The notes beneath the pieces are model-generated. The model worked only from the letters and a program-made list of their open reading frames with translations. It made no database searches and was not told the DNA's origin. Positions 9,801 through 19,079 of a stretch of DNA of 64,000 nucleotides are shown here, one piece after another. Every line of letters begins with the position of its first letter. Positions within the stretch are counted from its first letter, which is position 1. Made by a program: the position numbers and the translations under genes. The DNA comes from Micropruina sp. (lineage in GTDB: Bacteria > Actinomycetota > Actinomycetes > Propionibacteriales > Propionibacteriaceae): NCBI GenBank assembly GCA_016711205.1, contig JADJTM010000001.1, forward strand, positions 744,001 through 808,000, given 5' to 3'.

Positions 9801-10391
9801 GCGTTCGATGTCGAGGCCGTGGTCCATCAGCTCGCAGTAGAAGTTGCCGGCGCCGAAGATGTCACGGAAGTCGGCGGCCGATTCGAGGGCCTGGGCGTAC
9901 TGGCCCAGCCGCAGGTAGGTCTGCACCTCGCCGGAGGGGCAGCCGGTGGTGCCCAGCAGCCCCTTGCCGTAGCGATGCAGCAACTCCCGGTCGGCGCGCG
10001 GCTTGTAGAAGAAGCCCTCCAGGGAGCTGAGTGAGCTGAGCCGGAACAGGTTGTGCATGCCTTCGGAGTTCTGCGCCCACATGGTCATGTGCGTGTAGGC
10101 GCCCTTGGACGCCACGTCGTCGCCGGTGCCGTCACCGAACTGGACGCGCTTGCGCTCGCTGCGATGCGTCTTGGGGGTGAGGTAGGCCTCCAGGCCGATG
10201 ATCGGCTTCACCGCACTGCCCTTGGCGACCTTGTACCACTCGTACGCCCCGAACAGGTTGCCGTGGTCGGTGACGGCCAGCGCCGTCATGTCCATCTGCT
10301 CGCAGCCCTTGACCAGATCCTTCAACCGTGCCGCGCCGTCGAGCATCGAGTACTCGGAATGGCAGTGCAGATGCACGAACCCATCGGCCAT
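6878..10391 (-). CDS. dnaE: DNA polymerase III subunit alpha (one frameshift in this sequence)
   Basis: This is the catalytic alpha subunit of the replicative polymerase, about 1170 residues once joined, the usual DnaE1 length. The PHP domain starts the protein (HLHCHSEYSMLDG). The polymerase active site has PDFDIDFDERRR, and the middle carries the conserved GPGRGSGAGS and ALYRPGPMG blocks. The C-terminal frame has VVCNKRVIESLIKAGAFDSLG and the OB-fold region, ending ALLGPSCV. The frame breaks near 7780-7790: the upstream frame reads KGIVEGRD, and the correct continuation (TNNGKAHDFNEFLSGVPL) is in another frame. An essential gene cannot be lost, so an inserted or missing base in the sequence is the likely cause. 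The start is ATG 10391; the upstream gap holds the palindrome array. Confidence 0.93.
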
Positions 10392-10649
10392 CGGCGGTTT
10401 CGACCTCCATGCGTCGTGGTGGACCGGCAGAGTGCCAGGGGGAAGGTCCAGGGCAGAGACCCACCCTAACCCCGCCGGCCCAGCGTCGCGGACGACACTC
10501 GGGGCGGTCGTTGTGGTTCCGGCGTGTCGCGGTCAGGGGTGAGCCGGCCGGGTTTCTGAGATCTCGACGCCAGTCATCACCTGACCCGACGACACGCCGT
10601 GGGCGGATCGCACTCACACGGGTGATTTCAGAACCGGACGGGTCGGTGG

Positions 10650-10962
10650 GTGAGCAGGATGTGGGGACGGTTCCTCATTCCTGCTCACCTTCGTCCACCC
10701 GAAGCGGGTGAGCAGGAATTGGGGACGGTTCCGCATTCCTGCTCACTTTCGTCCTTCGGGGGCGAGCCGGGTCGGCTGAGCAGGATGTGGGGACGGTTCC
10801 TCATTCCTGCTCACCTTCGCCCTTCGGGGCGAGCCTCGTGGTGGCTCCAGACATGCGCAGGCCGCGAGGGCGGCGTGAGCAGGAATGAGGAACCGTCCCC
10901 GATTCCTGCTCAGCGAGGTCGGTGTGAGCAGGAATGCGGAACCGTCCCCGATTCCTGCTCAC
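10650..10962. repeat. array of five 39-bp imperfect palindromes
   Basis: Five copies lie at 10650-10688, 10708-10746, 10776-10814, 10875-10913 and 10924-10962. Each has arms GTGAGCAGGAAT and ATTCCTGCTCAC (copies 3 and 4 vary at one end) around an asymmetric core. The core reads GGGGACGGTTCC in the first three copies and GGAACCGTCCCC in the last two, so the array contains both orientations. Spacers 1-3 begin with C/T-TTCG. The array fills the gap between dnaE and the beta-lactamase-family gene upstream. GGGGACGGTTCC-type cores are familiar from REP elements linked to RAYT (Y1) transposases; no such transposase is in the window. Confidence 0.85.
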
Positions 10963-10987
10963 CTCAAAGTCGGACGGGCGCGCGGCC

Positions 10988-12247
10988 TCAGTCGCCGACC
11001 ACTGCCGCCGTTGCCGCCGCCACCAGGCGCAGGTTGTGCGGCAGCGCGCCGTCGAAACCGGGCGTGCTCATGGTGAGGATCACCGTGTCGAGCCGCGGGT
11101 TGTTGACGAACTTGGTGCTGAAGAAGCCCTGCCACGAGTAGGCGCCGGCACCGCCCAGGTAGTGGATCGAGCCGGCCGGCGCGTTCTCGCCCTCCTGGAT
11201 GTCGACCATGTAGCCCCACTTGTTCTGGGTGAGCTGCCAGTTGCGCAGGTCGCCGATCTGATTGGTCGTCATCAACCGGACGGACGCCGGGCTGAGCACC
11301 CGCACGCCGTCGAGTTCCCCCTGGTTGAGCAGCATCTGCGCGAACCTGAAGTAGTCGGCGGTGGTGCCGTGCAGGCCGCCGGCGCCGCTGAACAGCGTCT
11401 GGTGCTCGCTGAACGTGTACTGCGGGCCGAGGTGTCCCAGCCCCAGCGGCGAGGTGTCGGTCTGCTTCTCGTCGCGGCCGGCCCAGTAGACGGCGGCGAT
11501 GCGATGCCACTGATCCTGCGGCGGGAAAAACCACGTCTCGTTCATGCCCAGCGGCTGGAAGATGTGCTGCCGCAGGTAGGTGTCGAAGTCGACGCCCGAC
11601 ACCACCTCGACCAGGCGGCACAGCACGTCGACGCTGTTGTTGGAGTAGTCGAACATCTCACCCGGCTGGGCGATCAGCGGTAGCGACGCGATCAGCTTGA
11701 CGTTGGCTTCGAGGGTGGTCGGCGGCGTGCGCAGGTCGTCGATCAGCCCCGCCTCGGCGTACAGCTTCGGCACCACGTGGTAGACCGGCGGCTCGAACAG
11801 GCCGTGCCACCAGGTGTTGGTCATGCCGGCGGTCATCGTGAGCAGGTCGTGGATGGTGATCTCGCGGTTCGCGCTCTGCAGCTGGGTGACCGCCCAGTCC
11901 TTGACCACCGCGACTTTCATGTCCGCGAACTCCTTCAGGTAGGTCGCGATCGGCTCGTGCAGGGCGATCCTGCCCTGCTCGAACAACTGCAGCACGGCGA
12001 CCGCGCTGACCACCTTCGACATCGACGCCAACCGGAAGATGCTGTCGGTGGCCATCGGCACGTCGTCGTCGGCCTTGCCGAACGCCTTGAAGTAGGCGAC
12101 CTTGCCGTGCCGGGCGACCAGCACCACCGAGCCCTGATAGGCGTCCTCGGCCAGGTAGCGCTCCTGCAGGGCATCGATGTTGGCCAGGTAGGCGCTGGAA
12201 ACACCGACCTCTTCGGGATCGACAGGGGTGTACGACTGTGAACTCAC
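10988..12247 (-). CDS. serine beta-lactamase/penicillin-binding-family hydrolase (class C fold)
   Basis: A 419-residue beta-lactamase-fold serine hydrolase. The catalytic S-x-x-K is SMSK (residues 75-78), the second motif is YSN (201-203) and the third is HGT (293-295) after GAGG. The order and spacing match class C-like esterases and D-aminopeptidase-like proteins (COG1680). There is no convincing signal peptide, which argues for a cytoplasmic esterase-like enzyme over a resistance beta-lactamase. The start is GTG 12247 behind AGAGAGGA. It lies upstream of dnaE on the same strand but is separated by the palindrome array, so it is probably an independent unit. Substrate unknown. Confidence 0.85.
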   Translation of the reverse strand: MSSQSYTPVDPEEVGVSSAYLANIDALQERYLAEDAYQGSVVLVARHGKVAYFKAFGKADDDVPMATDSIFRLASMSKVVSAVAVLQLFEQGRIALHEPIATYLKEFADMKVAVVKDWAVTQLQSANREITIHDLLTMTAGMTNTWWHGLFEPPVYHVVPKLYAEAGLIDDLRTPPTTLEANVKLIASLPLIAQPGEMFDYSNNSVDVLCRLVEVVSGVDFDTYLRQHIFQPLGMNETWFFPPQDQWHRIAAVYWAGRDEKQTDTSPLGLGHLGPQYTFSEHQTLFSGAGGLHGTTADYFRFAQMLLNQGELDGVRVLSPASVRLMTTNQIGDLRNWQLTQNKWGYMVDIQEGENAPAGSIHYLGGAGAYSWQGFFSTKFVNNPRLDTVILTMSTPGFDGALPHNLRLVAAATAAVVGD

Positions 12248-12429
12248 GGAAGCATCCTCTCTGCTGCGGCCGGGTGGAGGGCGGCACGTCGTCGTGCACC
12301 CGCGGCCGTGGGGTATAAGCCGAATCTAGACCCGGCCAGCCATGTCCGGACGAGTTCTGCCGATCGCTCACCGGTGATTGTGGTGTCGAATCCAGCAACG
12401 GGACGGGTTTCGAACAGGGTCGACGTGCT

Positions 12430-12957
12430 GGACCGGCAGGGTCGTATCCCGGCGAATGCCGGGATCTCTCCTCCGTCGATGCGGACGTTCTTGTGCAGTC
12501 GGACGGGGTGCCACCCCCCTCCGCGGGTGGCCTGGTCTGGATGAGGTCGACCGGCGGAGATCCCGGCGTCCGCCGGGATGACGGGGGTGCTTAGGCTCGA
12601 TGACGGAGTGCGTCGTCCGGAATGACGGAGTGCGTCGGCTGCGTCGGCGGTCTGGTCTCGGTGAGGTCGACCGGCGGAGATCCCGGCGTCCGCCGGGATG
12701 ACGGAGTGCTTCTTCCGGGATGACGGAGTGCGTCCGCCGGGATGACGGAGTGCGTCGGCTGCGTCGGCGGCCCGGTCTCGGTGAGGTCGACCCGAGGAGA
12801 TCCCGGCGTCCGCCGGGATGACGAATTGCATCACCGGGATGACGGAGTGCTTCTTCCGGGATGACGCAGTGCTTCTTCCGGGACGACGGAGTGCTTCTTC
12901 CGGGATGACGGAGTGCGTCGCCGGGTGACGGAGTGCTTCAGCCGGGATGACGGGCCG
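12430..12957. repeat. hairpin-repeat cluster with tandem expansion
   Basis: This gap holds no gene. It contains four copies of a hairpin with CCCGGC-(gaat or gtcc)-GCCGGG arms (about 12447-12466, 12559-12583, 12679-12703 and 12799-12823). The last three recur at exactly 120 bp with shared flanks (GTGAGGTCGACC; GCGTCGGCGG). From about 12700 a short unit of ~21 bp, consisting of CGGGATGACGGAGTGC plus CTTCTTC, is tandemly repeated with small changes. The same hairpin family occurs at 19 kb, 37 kb, 47 kb, 51.8 kb and 58.7 kb. Confidence 0.8.
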
Positions 12958-15372
12958 TCAGTCGCCGGCAGGCACGACGCGGCCCCGGTCACCGTCCACC
13001 ACAACCTGCATGCCCGGGATCAGGACGCTGGTGCCGACGCCGGTGCCCATCACCGCCGGAATGCCGTACTCGCGGGCCACGATCGCGGCATGCGACGCCA
13101 CTCCCCCGTGGTCGACCACCACGGCCACCGCCCGGGTGAACAGCGGCGTCCAGGCCGGGTTGGTCGCACCGCACACCAGCACGTCGCCCGGACGCAGCAG
13201 GCCGAACTGTTCGGGGCCTGCGATCACCCGCACCGGCCCCCGTGCCGTGCCGCCGCCACCGGCCACGCCGGTGACCAGGGCCGCCGCGTCGGACCGGCCC
13301 GGGTAGAGGGTGGTGGTGGCGATCAGGGGAGATCCGGCCAGCGCGTCGAAGGCCGCGCGTCTGCGCCGGACGGCCGCACGCAGCTGCGGCCCGGGCGGGT
13401 TCTGCAGGGGGTCGGCGATCGCTTGCAGGTCGCTCCAGGTCAGGTACCAGACGTCGGTCGAGGTGTCGATCGCGCCGGCCTCGGCCAGCCGACGGCCCGC
13501 CTCGACCACCGCGTGCCGGACGGGCGGCATGGTGCGGCTCAGCTCGAAATGGGTGTCCTCACGCACCTGGACGCCTGCGGACGCCTTGGTCACCAGGCGG
13601 CGTACTCGGCCCTGGCTACGGGTGGCATGGACGAGCGGGTGCGCCTGCAGCCGCTCCACGGCCGCTGGGAACGGCGGCGTGCCGGTCGCTTTCGAGTCGG
13701 CCAGCAGCACCTGAACCAGTGCCAGCACGGTCGCAGGTGACTCGGCCCAGTCGGGCTCACGCAGCAGCAGGATGCTGCCGGTCTCGCGGTGCCCGAACTC
13801 GGCCAGGAAGTCGTCGAGTCGCTGCCGGACGGCACCCGCCGCAGGATCGCCGCTCAACAGCGCCAGGGCCCCGTCGGGGTCGAGCGCCGACAGCCGTCTG
13901 GCCAGCTCGGGCGACTCGCGCAGCTCGGCGGCGATCCCGTCCAGCTCGGCATTGGCCCGGGCCGTCTCGGTGGGCAGCTCCAGCAGCAACGCGGCGAACA
14001 GCTGCGGCAGCCCCAGCACGCCCAGCAGCACGCGCAACCTGACCATCGCGGCGACAGCCGGCGGCAGGTAGCCGACCCGCAGCGCAGTCATCACCTCCAT
14101 CAGGTCGTTGGCCCGGCCGGGCACAGCCAGCAGCTCCCGCCAGGTCAACGCGCTCATGTTCAGCGCGGCCAGCCCGTCGACCGCCGTGCGGTAGCGGCGG
14201 TACCGCGGATCGGAGCGCCACCCGTTCGGGTCGCGCCCCATTCGCGACAGGGTGCGCAGCAGCCGCGACGGCGTGCGCACCGTCGGATGCGGATTGGGCG
14301 GCACGAAGGCGCTGACCACCGCGTCGTCGGCGATCAGCACGTCGTCGAAGCTGACGTGCCCACCGACCAGCCCACCGACCAACCCTTCCAGGTGCCGGCC
14401 CACCGTGCGCGTCCATGCGGTCAACTCCATCGGGTAGGGGCGGCGCGGCACCAGCTCAACGATCACCGGCCCGGTGAACCGCTGGATCGTGTTCAGCCGG
14501 ATCGGCGCGGGGGGCAGCGCCGTCATCGGACGCGCCTGCACGATCGCGATCCGGCCCTCGGCGATGGCCCACTCGATGTCCTGCGGATGACCGAAATGGG
14601 CGGCGATGCGTCGTCCGATCGCAGCCAACCGGACGAGGTCGGGCTCGCCCAGCCGTTCCGCGGGGGCATCCCGGAGCGTCACGGTACCGCCGCCCGGCAG
14701 TGCTCGGATCACCACCTCGCGCCTGCCGTCGCGGTGTTCGATCACCTGGTCGCGGGCATCGAGAACCGTGTGATCGGGGGTGACCAGCCCGCTCACCACC
14801 GCTTCGCCCAGGCCCGGGTTGGCGTCGATCACCACCTGGTCGCGGGCTCCGGTGACCGGATCGGCGGTGAACATCACCCCGGCGTGTTCGGCGGCAACCA
14901 TGCGCTGCACCACCACGGCGATCGCCACGCTCGCCGGGTCGATGCCCAGCCGGTCGCGGTAGGCGATGGCGCGTGGCGTCCACAGCGAGGCCCAGCAGTC
15001 GCGGACGGCTTCGATCACCTGCCGCTCCCCCACCACGCCGAGGTAGGTGTCCTGCTGGCCGGCGAACGCCGCCCCGGGCAGGTCCTCCGCGGTGGCGCTG
15101 GAACGCACGGCCACCGGGCCGCCACCCAGGGACCGGTAGGCCGCTGCCACCGCTTCAGCGACCTGGGTGGGCACCGCCAGGGCGCGAACGGCTTCCAGTC
15201 GATGTGGTCCGGCGCCGACCGCCGAACGGTAGGCGGCCGTGCTGACCACGAAGCCGGACGGCACGTCGAAGCCTGCGGCGATCAGCTCGCCCAGGTTCGC
15301 GCCCTTGCCGCCGGCCAGCTCGAGGTCACTCGCCCGCAGCCCGTCCAGGGGCACGCACCACCCAGCGCTCAT
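12958..15372 (-). CDS. PEP/pyruvate-binding phosphotransferase, rifampicin phosphotransferase/PEP synthase-like
   Basis: An 804-residue protein. The N-terminal ATP-grasp half has GGKGANLGELIAAGFDVPSGF (21-41) and RSSATAEDLPGAAFAGQQDTY (90-110). It continues through a VMFTADPVTG segment and ends in QARPMTA. A large variable middle follows. At the C-terminus is a swivelling phosphohistidine domain, GGVASHAAIVAREYGIPAVMG, with catalytic His near 761. The order ATP-grasp, middle, His domain, with no C-terminal PEP barrel, is that of rifampicin phosphotransferase (RPH), not full PEP synthase or PPDK. RPH moves the beta-phosphate of ATP to rifampicin through the His domain. Length is slightly below characterised RPH (about 865). 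Substrate is not provable from sequence. Confidence 0.8.
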   Translation of the reverse strand: MSAGWCVPLDGLRASDLELAGGKGANLGELIAAGFDVPSGFVVSTAAYRSAVGAGPHRLEAVRALAVPTQVAEAVAAAYRSLGGGPVAVRSSATAEDLPGAAFAGQQDTYLGVVGERQVIEAVRDCWASLWTPRAIAYRDRLGIDPASVAIAVVVQRMVAAEHAGVMFTADPVTGARDQVVIDANPGLGEAVVSGLVTPDHTVLDARDQVIEHRDGRREVVIRALPGGGTVTLRDAPAERLGEPDLVRLAAIGRRIAAHFGHPQDIEWAIAEGRIAIVQARPMTALPPAPIRLNTIQRFTGPVIVELVPRRPYPMELTAWTRTVGRHLEGLVGGLVGGHVSFDDVLIADDAVVSAFVPPNPHPTVRTPSRLLRTLSRMGRDPNGWRSDPRYRRYRTAVDGLAALNMSALTWRELLAVPGRANDLMEVMTALRVGYLPPAVAAMVRLRVLLGVLGLPQLFAALLLELPTETARANAELDGIAAELRESPELARRLSALDPDGALALLSGDPAAGAVRQRLDDFLAEFGHRETGSILLLREPDWAESPATVLALVQVLLADSKATGTPPFPAAVERLQAHPLVHATRSQGRVRRLVTKASAGVQVREDTHFELSRTMPPVRHAVVEAGRRLAEAGAIDTSTDVWYLTWSDLQAIADPLQNPPGPQLRAAVRRRRAAFDALAGSPLIATTTLYPGRSDAAALVTGVAGGGGTARGPVRVIAGPEQFGLLRPGDVLVCGATNPAWTPLFTRAVAVVVDHGGVASHAAIVAREYGIPAVMGTGVGTSVLIPGMQVVVDGDRGRVVPAGD

Positions 15373-15412
15373 GGGGCTCAGCCTAGAACCCGGATCCGGG
15401 CCGAGCGTCAGG

Positions 15413-15994
15413 TCAGAAGTCGATCCGGACGACCGCCCGCCGCTTGGTCGGCCGGCTCACCTCGCTGAACCCGGCCCTGGTGAACATGGCCAGGGTGCCC
15501 ACGTGCAGCTCTTCGGTGAGCGCCGCCGTGGCCAGGATCGGGTAGGCCTCCAGCGCGCGGGCACCGTTGTCGCGGGCATGCTGCACCGCGGCGGCGACCA
15601 GCCGCGAGGCGTAGCCGTGCCGCCGATGCCCGGCCCGCGTGGTGAAGCAGGTGATCGCCCAGACCGACGGGTCGTCGCGGTTCTCGTCGCGACCCTCCCA
15701 CGGCACCTTGTGAAAGCGCCGCAGGCCGGCGTACTCGCTGCGCGGCTGCACCGCGCACCAGGCGACCGGTTCGCCGTCCATCAGGCCGATCAGTCCAGGA
15801 CCCGGCCGGTCGGCCAGGTCGCCTCGCAGCCGGAAGGCGAGCTCCTGGACACCCAACTTCGCGAACGACTCCCGCGGCGCCAGCTGATAGCGCTGGCAGT
15901 GGCACACAGAGGCCGGGCCGCGGCTGCCGAACACGCTCGCGACCGCCTCGAAACCGGCCTCGGACGCCTGTCGGACCGACCAGCCCTCACTCAC
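15413..15994 (-). CDS. GNAT family N-acetyltransferase
   Basis: A 193-residue acetyltransferase of the GNAT fold. The acetyl-CoA pyrophosphate-binding motif A is GHRRHGYASRLVAAAVQHAR, followed by the helix/strand GARALEAYPI and the late VGTLAMFTRAGFSEV. The N-terminus has CHCQRY, seen in one actinobacterial GNAT subgroup. GTG 15994 is chosen (MSEGWSVRQ): it overlaps the stop of metB by 8 bases, and the longer frame upstream only reads metB in the wrong frame. It is translationally coupled to metB. The substrate is unknown, and no functional link to methionine metabolism can be shown. Confidence 0.8.
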   Translation of the reverse strand: MSEGWSVRQASEAGFEAVASVFGSRGPASVCHCQRYQLAPRESFAKLGVQELAFRLRGDLADRPGPGLIGLMDGEPVAWCAVQPRSEYAGLRRFHKVPWEGRDENRDDPSVWAITCFTTRAGHRRHGYASRLVAAAVQHARDNGARALEAYPILATAALTEELHVGTLAMFTRAGFSEVSRPTKRRAVVRIDF

Positions 15995-17123
15995 CCGAGC
16001 CGTCCAATGCCTGCTCGAGGTCGCGCCACAGGTCGTCCACGTGCTCAAGGCCGACCGAGAGCCGGACCAGGTTCTCGGGCACGCTCACCGGCTCGGCCGG
16101 AATGCGCCGGCGCCGCTCGATCAGCGATTCGACTCCGCCCAGGCTGGTGGCCGGCACCCACAGCCGGACGTGCCGTACCAGCTCGTCCGCTGCCTCGCGT
16201 CCGCCGCCCAGTTCGATCGACAGCATGCCGCCGAACCCGCGCATCTGCGACTTGGCCCGCTGGTGCCCCGGGTCGGAGGACAGCCCCGGGTAGCGCACCC
16301 GGCTGATCGCCGGATGCCCGGCCAGCCGCTCGGCCAACACGCCGGCCGAGGCCTGCTGCCGGTCCAGCCGCACAGCCAGGGTGCGCAGACCGCGCAGGGC
16401 GAGCCAGGCCTCCATGGGGCCCAGAATGCCGCCGTGCAGACCGCGGTAGCCCCGCAGGCCCTCCAGCAGCTCGGCGTCGTGCGCCACCAACAGCCCCAGC
16501 ACCACGTCGGAATGGCCGGAGAGGTACTTGGTGCCCGAGTGCATCACCACGGACGCCCCCAGCGCCAGCGGGTTCTGCAGCAGCGGCGTGGCGAAGGTGT
16601 TGTCGACGGCCAGCCGGACCCCCAGGCGCTGCGCCGCTGCGCCGAGCGCGCCGAGATCGGCCACCTGCAGCAGCGGATTGGTCGGGGACTCCAGCACCAG
16701 CCAGTCCGCGCCTGGCAGCGCGGCCACCACGGCCTCGGTGTCGGACACGTCGACCAGGGTGAGCGAGAAGCGTCCAGCCTGCGCGAGTGCACCGGCCAGC
16801 GACAGCATCGAGCCGTAGCACGAGTCGGCCATCAGCACGCGGCCGCTTTCGGGCACCAGGCTGAACAGCGCAGCGCCGGCCGCCATGCCGGACGCGAAGC
16901 ACAGCGCGGTGCCGCCCTCGAGCCCGCCGACCGCTTCTTCGAGGGCGCGCCAGGTGGCGTTGTTCATGCGGCCGTAGACGCCGGGGTCGGTGGCCCCGAA
17001 CGGCTCCCAGGACACGTAGGTGGAGGTCAGTTCCACTACGGGGCTGACCGGTGCGCCCGGCTGGTGCGGCGGGCGTCCGGCCACCACGGCGACGGTCTCG
17101 GGCGACCAGGACTGCTCGTTCAT
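15987..17123 (-). CDS. metB: trans-sulfuration PLP enzyme (cystathionine gamma-synthase/lyase family)
   Basis: A 378-residue member of the Cys/Met metabolism PLP-dependent enzyme family (fold type I). The PLP lysine is K199 in HSGTKYLSGHSDVVLG. Phosphate-cup residues lie in CFASGMAAGAALFSL, the cofactor Asp in AVDNTFATP, and the substrate-binding region in PTNPLLQVADL. Members make cystathionine from O-acyl-homoserine or split cystathionine/homocysteine. The sequence does not separate synthase from lyase with certainty, so the symbol is provisional. It overlaps the GNAT gene by 8 bases. A hairpin covers the ribosome-site region directly before the ATG (see separate entry). Confidence 0.85.
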   Translation of the reverse strand: MNEQSWSPETVAVVAGRPPHQPGAPVSPVVELTSTYVSWEPFGATDPGVYGRMNNATWRALEEAVGGLEGGTALCFASGMAAGAALFSLVPESGRVLMADSCYGSMLSLAGALAQAGRFSLTLVDVSDTEAVVAALPGADWLVLESPTNPLLQVADLGALGAAAQRLGVRLAVDNTFATPLLQNPLALGASVVMHSGTKYLSGHSDVVLGLLVAHDAELLEGLRGYRGLHGGILGPMEAWLALRGLRTLAVRLDRQQASAGVLAERLAGHPAISRVRYPGLSSDPGHQRAKSQMRGFGGMLSIELGGGREAADELVRHVRLWVPATSLGGVESLIERRRRIPAEPVSVPENLVRLSVGLEHVDDLWRDLEQALDGSGE

Positions 17124-17153
17124 CGGTGCTCAACCTCTCGCCTGCCAGCACCG
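17124..17153 (-). promoter_or_regulatory. hairpin enclosing the metB ribosome-binding region
   Basis: On the coding strand the arms CGGTGCT (17147-17153) and AGCACCG (17124-17130) are perfect complements. They enclose GGCAGGCGAGAGGTTG, which contains the only ribosome-site candidate, GAGAGG. The 3' arm ends at the base before the ATG. Such a stem would hide the ribosome site, as in translational attenuators or the last stem of a riboswitch. The 117 bases upstream did not match a SAM riboswitch that I could confirm by eye. Confidence 0.35.
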
Positions 17154-17246
17154 AGCCACTGGACGGTTACCCGGTCACTTTCGCCCACTACGGCGACAGT
17201 GGCGGCATTTGTGGCCGGTGGGCGCCGGAACGGTGACATCGCCTCG

Positions 17247-18977
17247 CTACCGGGCATGCTTGGGCCGCCTCGGGTCACGCACCAACGGCTCACGCTCGCT
17301 CAGCGACTCGCGCACCTGCTTGCGCAAGACCTTGCCCAGCATGGAGGCGGGCAGTTCGTCGACGACGTAGAAGGCCCGGGGCACCTTGTAGCCGGTCAGC
17401 CGCTGCTTGCACCACGCACGCAGGTCGGCATCCCTCAGTTCGGTGCCGGCCTCGGGCACCACCGCGGCCACCACCCGTTCGCCGCCCACCTCTTCGTTCG
17501 GCAGGCCCACCACCGCCGCACCGGCCACCCCAGGGTGTTCCAGCAGCGCCTCCTCGACCTCGGACGGCGCGACGTTGAAGCCGCCGGTGATGATCAGCTC
17601 CTTCACCCGGTCGACGATCGTGGTGAAGCCGTCCACGTCCACGGTGACCAGGTCTCCGGTGCGTAGCCAGCCGCCGGGCAGCAGCGACTTGTCGGTCTCG
17701 GCCGGGTTGTTCCAGTAGCCGCTGAACACCTGCGGCCCCTTGATCAGCAGTTCTCCGGGGTCGCCCTGCGCCACCTCGCGGGCAGGGTCGTCCGGGTCGA
17801 CCACCCGCATCCAAGTGCTGGGAAACGGGACGCCGATGGTGCCGGTGCGCCGGGACGGTGCGAACGGGTTGCCCAAGCACACCGGCGACGCCTCGGTCAT
17901 GCCGTACCCCTCGACCAGCAGGCCGCCGGAGACCGATTCCCACAGCTCGACCGTCGAGGTGGGCAGCGCCATCGCGCCCGAGATGCAGTACTTCGCCGAG
18001 CGCAGGCTGATGCCGCGCTTCTTGGCCCGCGCGGCGGTGGCCTCATAAATCGGCGGGACGGCGCAGTACACCGTCGGCGGGTGCTTCTTCGCCGCGGCGA
18101 GCACCTGGTCGACGTCGAAGGCGGGGAACAGCACCAGCCGGGCCTGCTTGAGAATGCCGTAGGTCATGAACAGCGTCATGCCGAATGCGTGAAACATCGG
18201 CAGGATCGCGTAGAACACCTCCTTGCGGTACTGGGCGCCGTGCATCCAGGCCTCGCCCTGCCGCGCGTTCGCGAACAGGTTGGAGTGACTGAGCATGGCG
18301 CCCTTGGGCTGCGCGGTGGTGCCGGAGGTGTACTGAATGACCGCCAGATCGTGGACGCTCGGACGGGGGTGGCCCGGATCGAGCACCGGCGAGGCCAGCA
18401 GCGACTCCCAGCTGGACGTTCCCGGCGCCGGCTGGGTGAGCTTGTCGCGCAGCGCCCGCAGCTTGGGAATCGGCAGCGCCAGCGCGACCTGCTGCAGGGG
18501 CGGAAAGGCCTTGAGCAGGCTGACCGAGACGATGTGATCGGGCTCGATCTCGAAATCGTTGTCGCGCAGCTTGGCCGCGGCGACATCCCACGCGATCACC
18601 ACCGTGGCGCCGTGATCGTCGAACATGTGGTGCAACTCGCGGGCGGTGTAGAGCGGGTTGTGCTCCACCACGATTGCGCCCAGGCGCAGCACGGCGTAGA
18701 ACGCGACGATGTGCTGCGGGCAGTTGGGCAGGATCACCGCCACCCGGTCGCCGGCGCGGACGCCCAGCCGGCGCAACCCCTCAGCCGCCTTGGCGATCTG
18801 CTCGCCGAGTTGGGCGTACGTGGTCTCGCGACCGAAGAACTGCGTCGCGACGGCCGATCTACCTTCGGCGACCGAACGTTCGTACAGGCTCACCAGCGAC
18901 TCGGTGGGCAGCTCGATCTCAGCCGGCACGCCCGGCTGGTAGTGGCGCGTCCACGGGGCGGGCAGGGTTTCGCTCAT
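17247..18977 (-). CDS. long-chain fatty-acid-CoA ligase (AMP-forming)
   Basis: A 576-residue ANL-superfamily adenylate-forming ligase that activates a fatty acid with ATP to acyl-AMP and then acyl-CoA. The P-loop-like motif is YTSGTTAQPKGAMLSH, the A5 motif is VEGYGMTEASPVC, the hinge/A8 region is GWLRTGDLVTVDVDGF with DRVKELIITGGFNVAPSEVE, and the A10 lysine is in LPASMLGKVLRKQVRE. Length and order fit FadD-type enzymes. ATG 18977 (MSETLP) is chosen because AAGGA lies about 9 bases before it; the ATG at 18986 has no such site. It is transcribed toward metB with a 123-base gap. Chain-length preference cannot be read from sequence. Confidence 0.9.
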   Translation of the reverse strand: MSETLPAPWTRHYQPGVPAEIELPTESLVSLYERSVAEGRSAVATQFFGRETTYAQLGEQIAKAAEGLRRLGVRAGDRVAVILPNCPQHIVAFYAVLRLGAIVVEHNPLYTARELHHMFDDHGATVVIAWDVAAAKLRDNDFEIEPDHIVSVSLLKAFPPLQQVALALPIPKLRALRDKLTQPAPGTSSWESLLASPVLDPGHPRPSVHDLAVIQYTSGTTAQPKGAMLSHSNLFANARQGEAWMHGAQYRKEVFYAILPMFHAFGMTLFMTYGILKQARLVLFPAFDVDQVLAAAKKHPPTVYCAVPPIYEATAARAKKRGISLRSAKYCISGAMALPTSTVELWESVSGGLLVEGYGMTEASPVCLGNPFAPSRRTGTIGVPFPSTWMRVVDPDDPAREVAQGDPGELLIKGPQVFSGYWNNPAETDKSLLPGGWLRTGDLVTVDVDGFTTIVDRVKELIITGGFNVAPSEVEEALLEHPGVAGAAVVGLPNEEVGGERVVAAVVPEAGTELRDADLRAWCKQRLTGYKVPRAFYVVDELPASMLGKVLRKQVRESLSEREPLVRDPRRPKHAR

Positions 18978-19079
18978 GGGGCACATCCTTCCGGTGTTGG
19001 GCCGCGAACGCACCTCTCAGCACGCGGGGCGCCGCGGTACGTCATTGGCTGGGGCGGGTGGCAGCGGGCTCCAAGCTCG

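Noticed and set aside
10650..10962. CRISPR array
   Set aside because: The repeats are palindromic, occur in both orientations and have unequal spacers that are partly related; no cas genes are near.
12244..12834. 196-codon minus-strand frame in the repeat field
   Set aside because: It is a translation of the hairpin repeats (recurring VIPADAGIS-type peptide), a known artefact of such elements.
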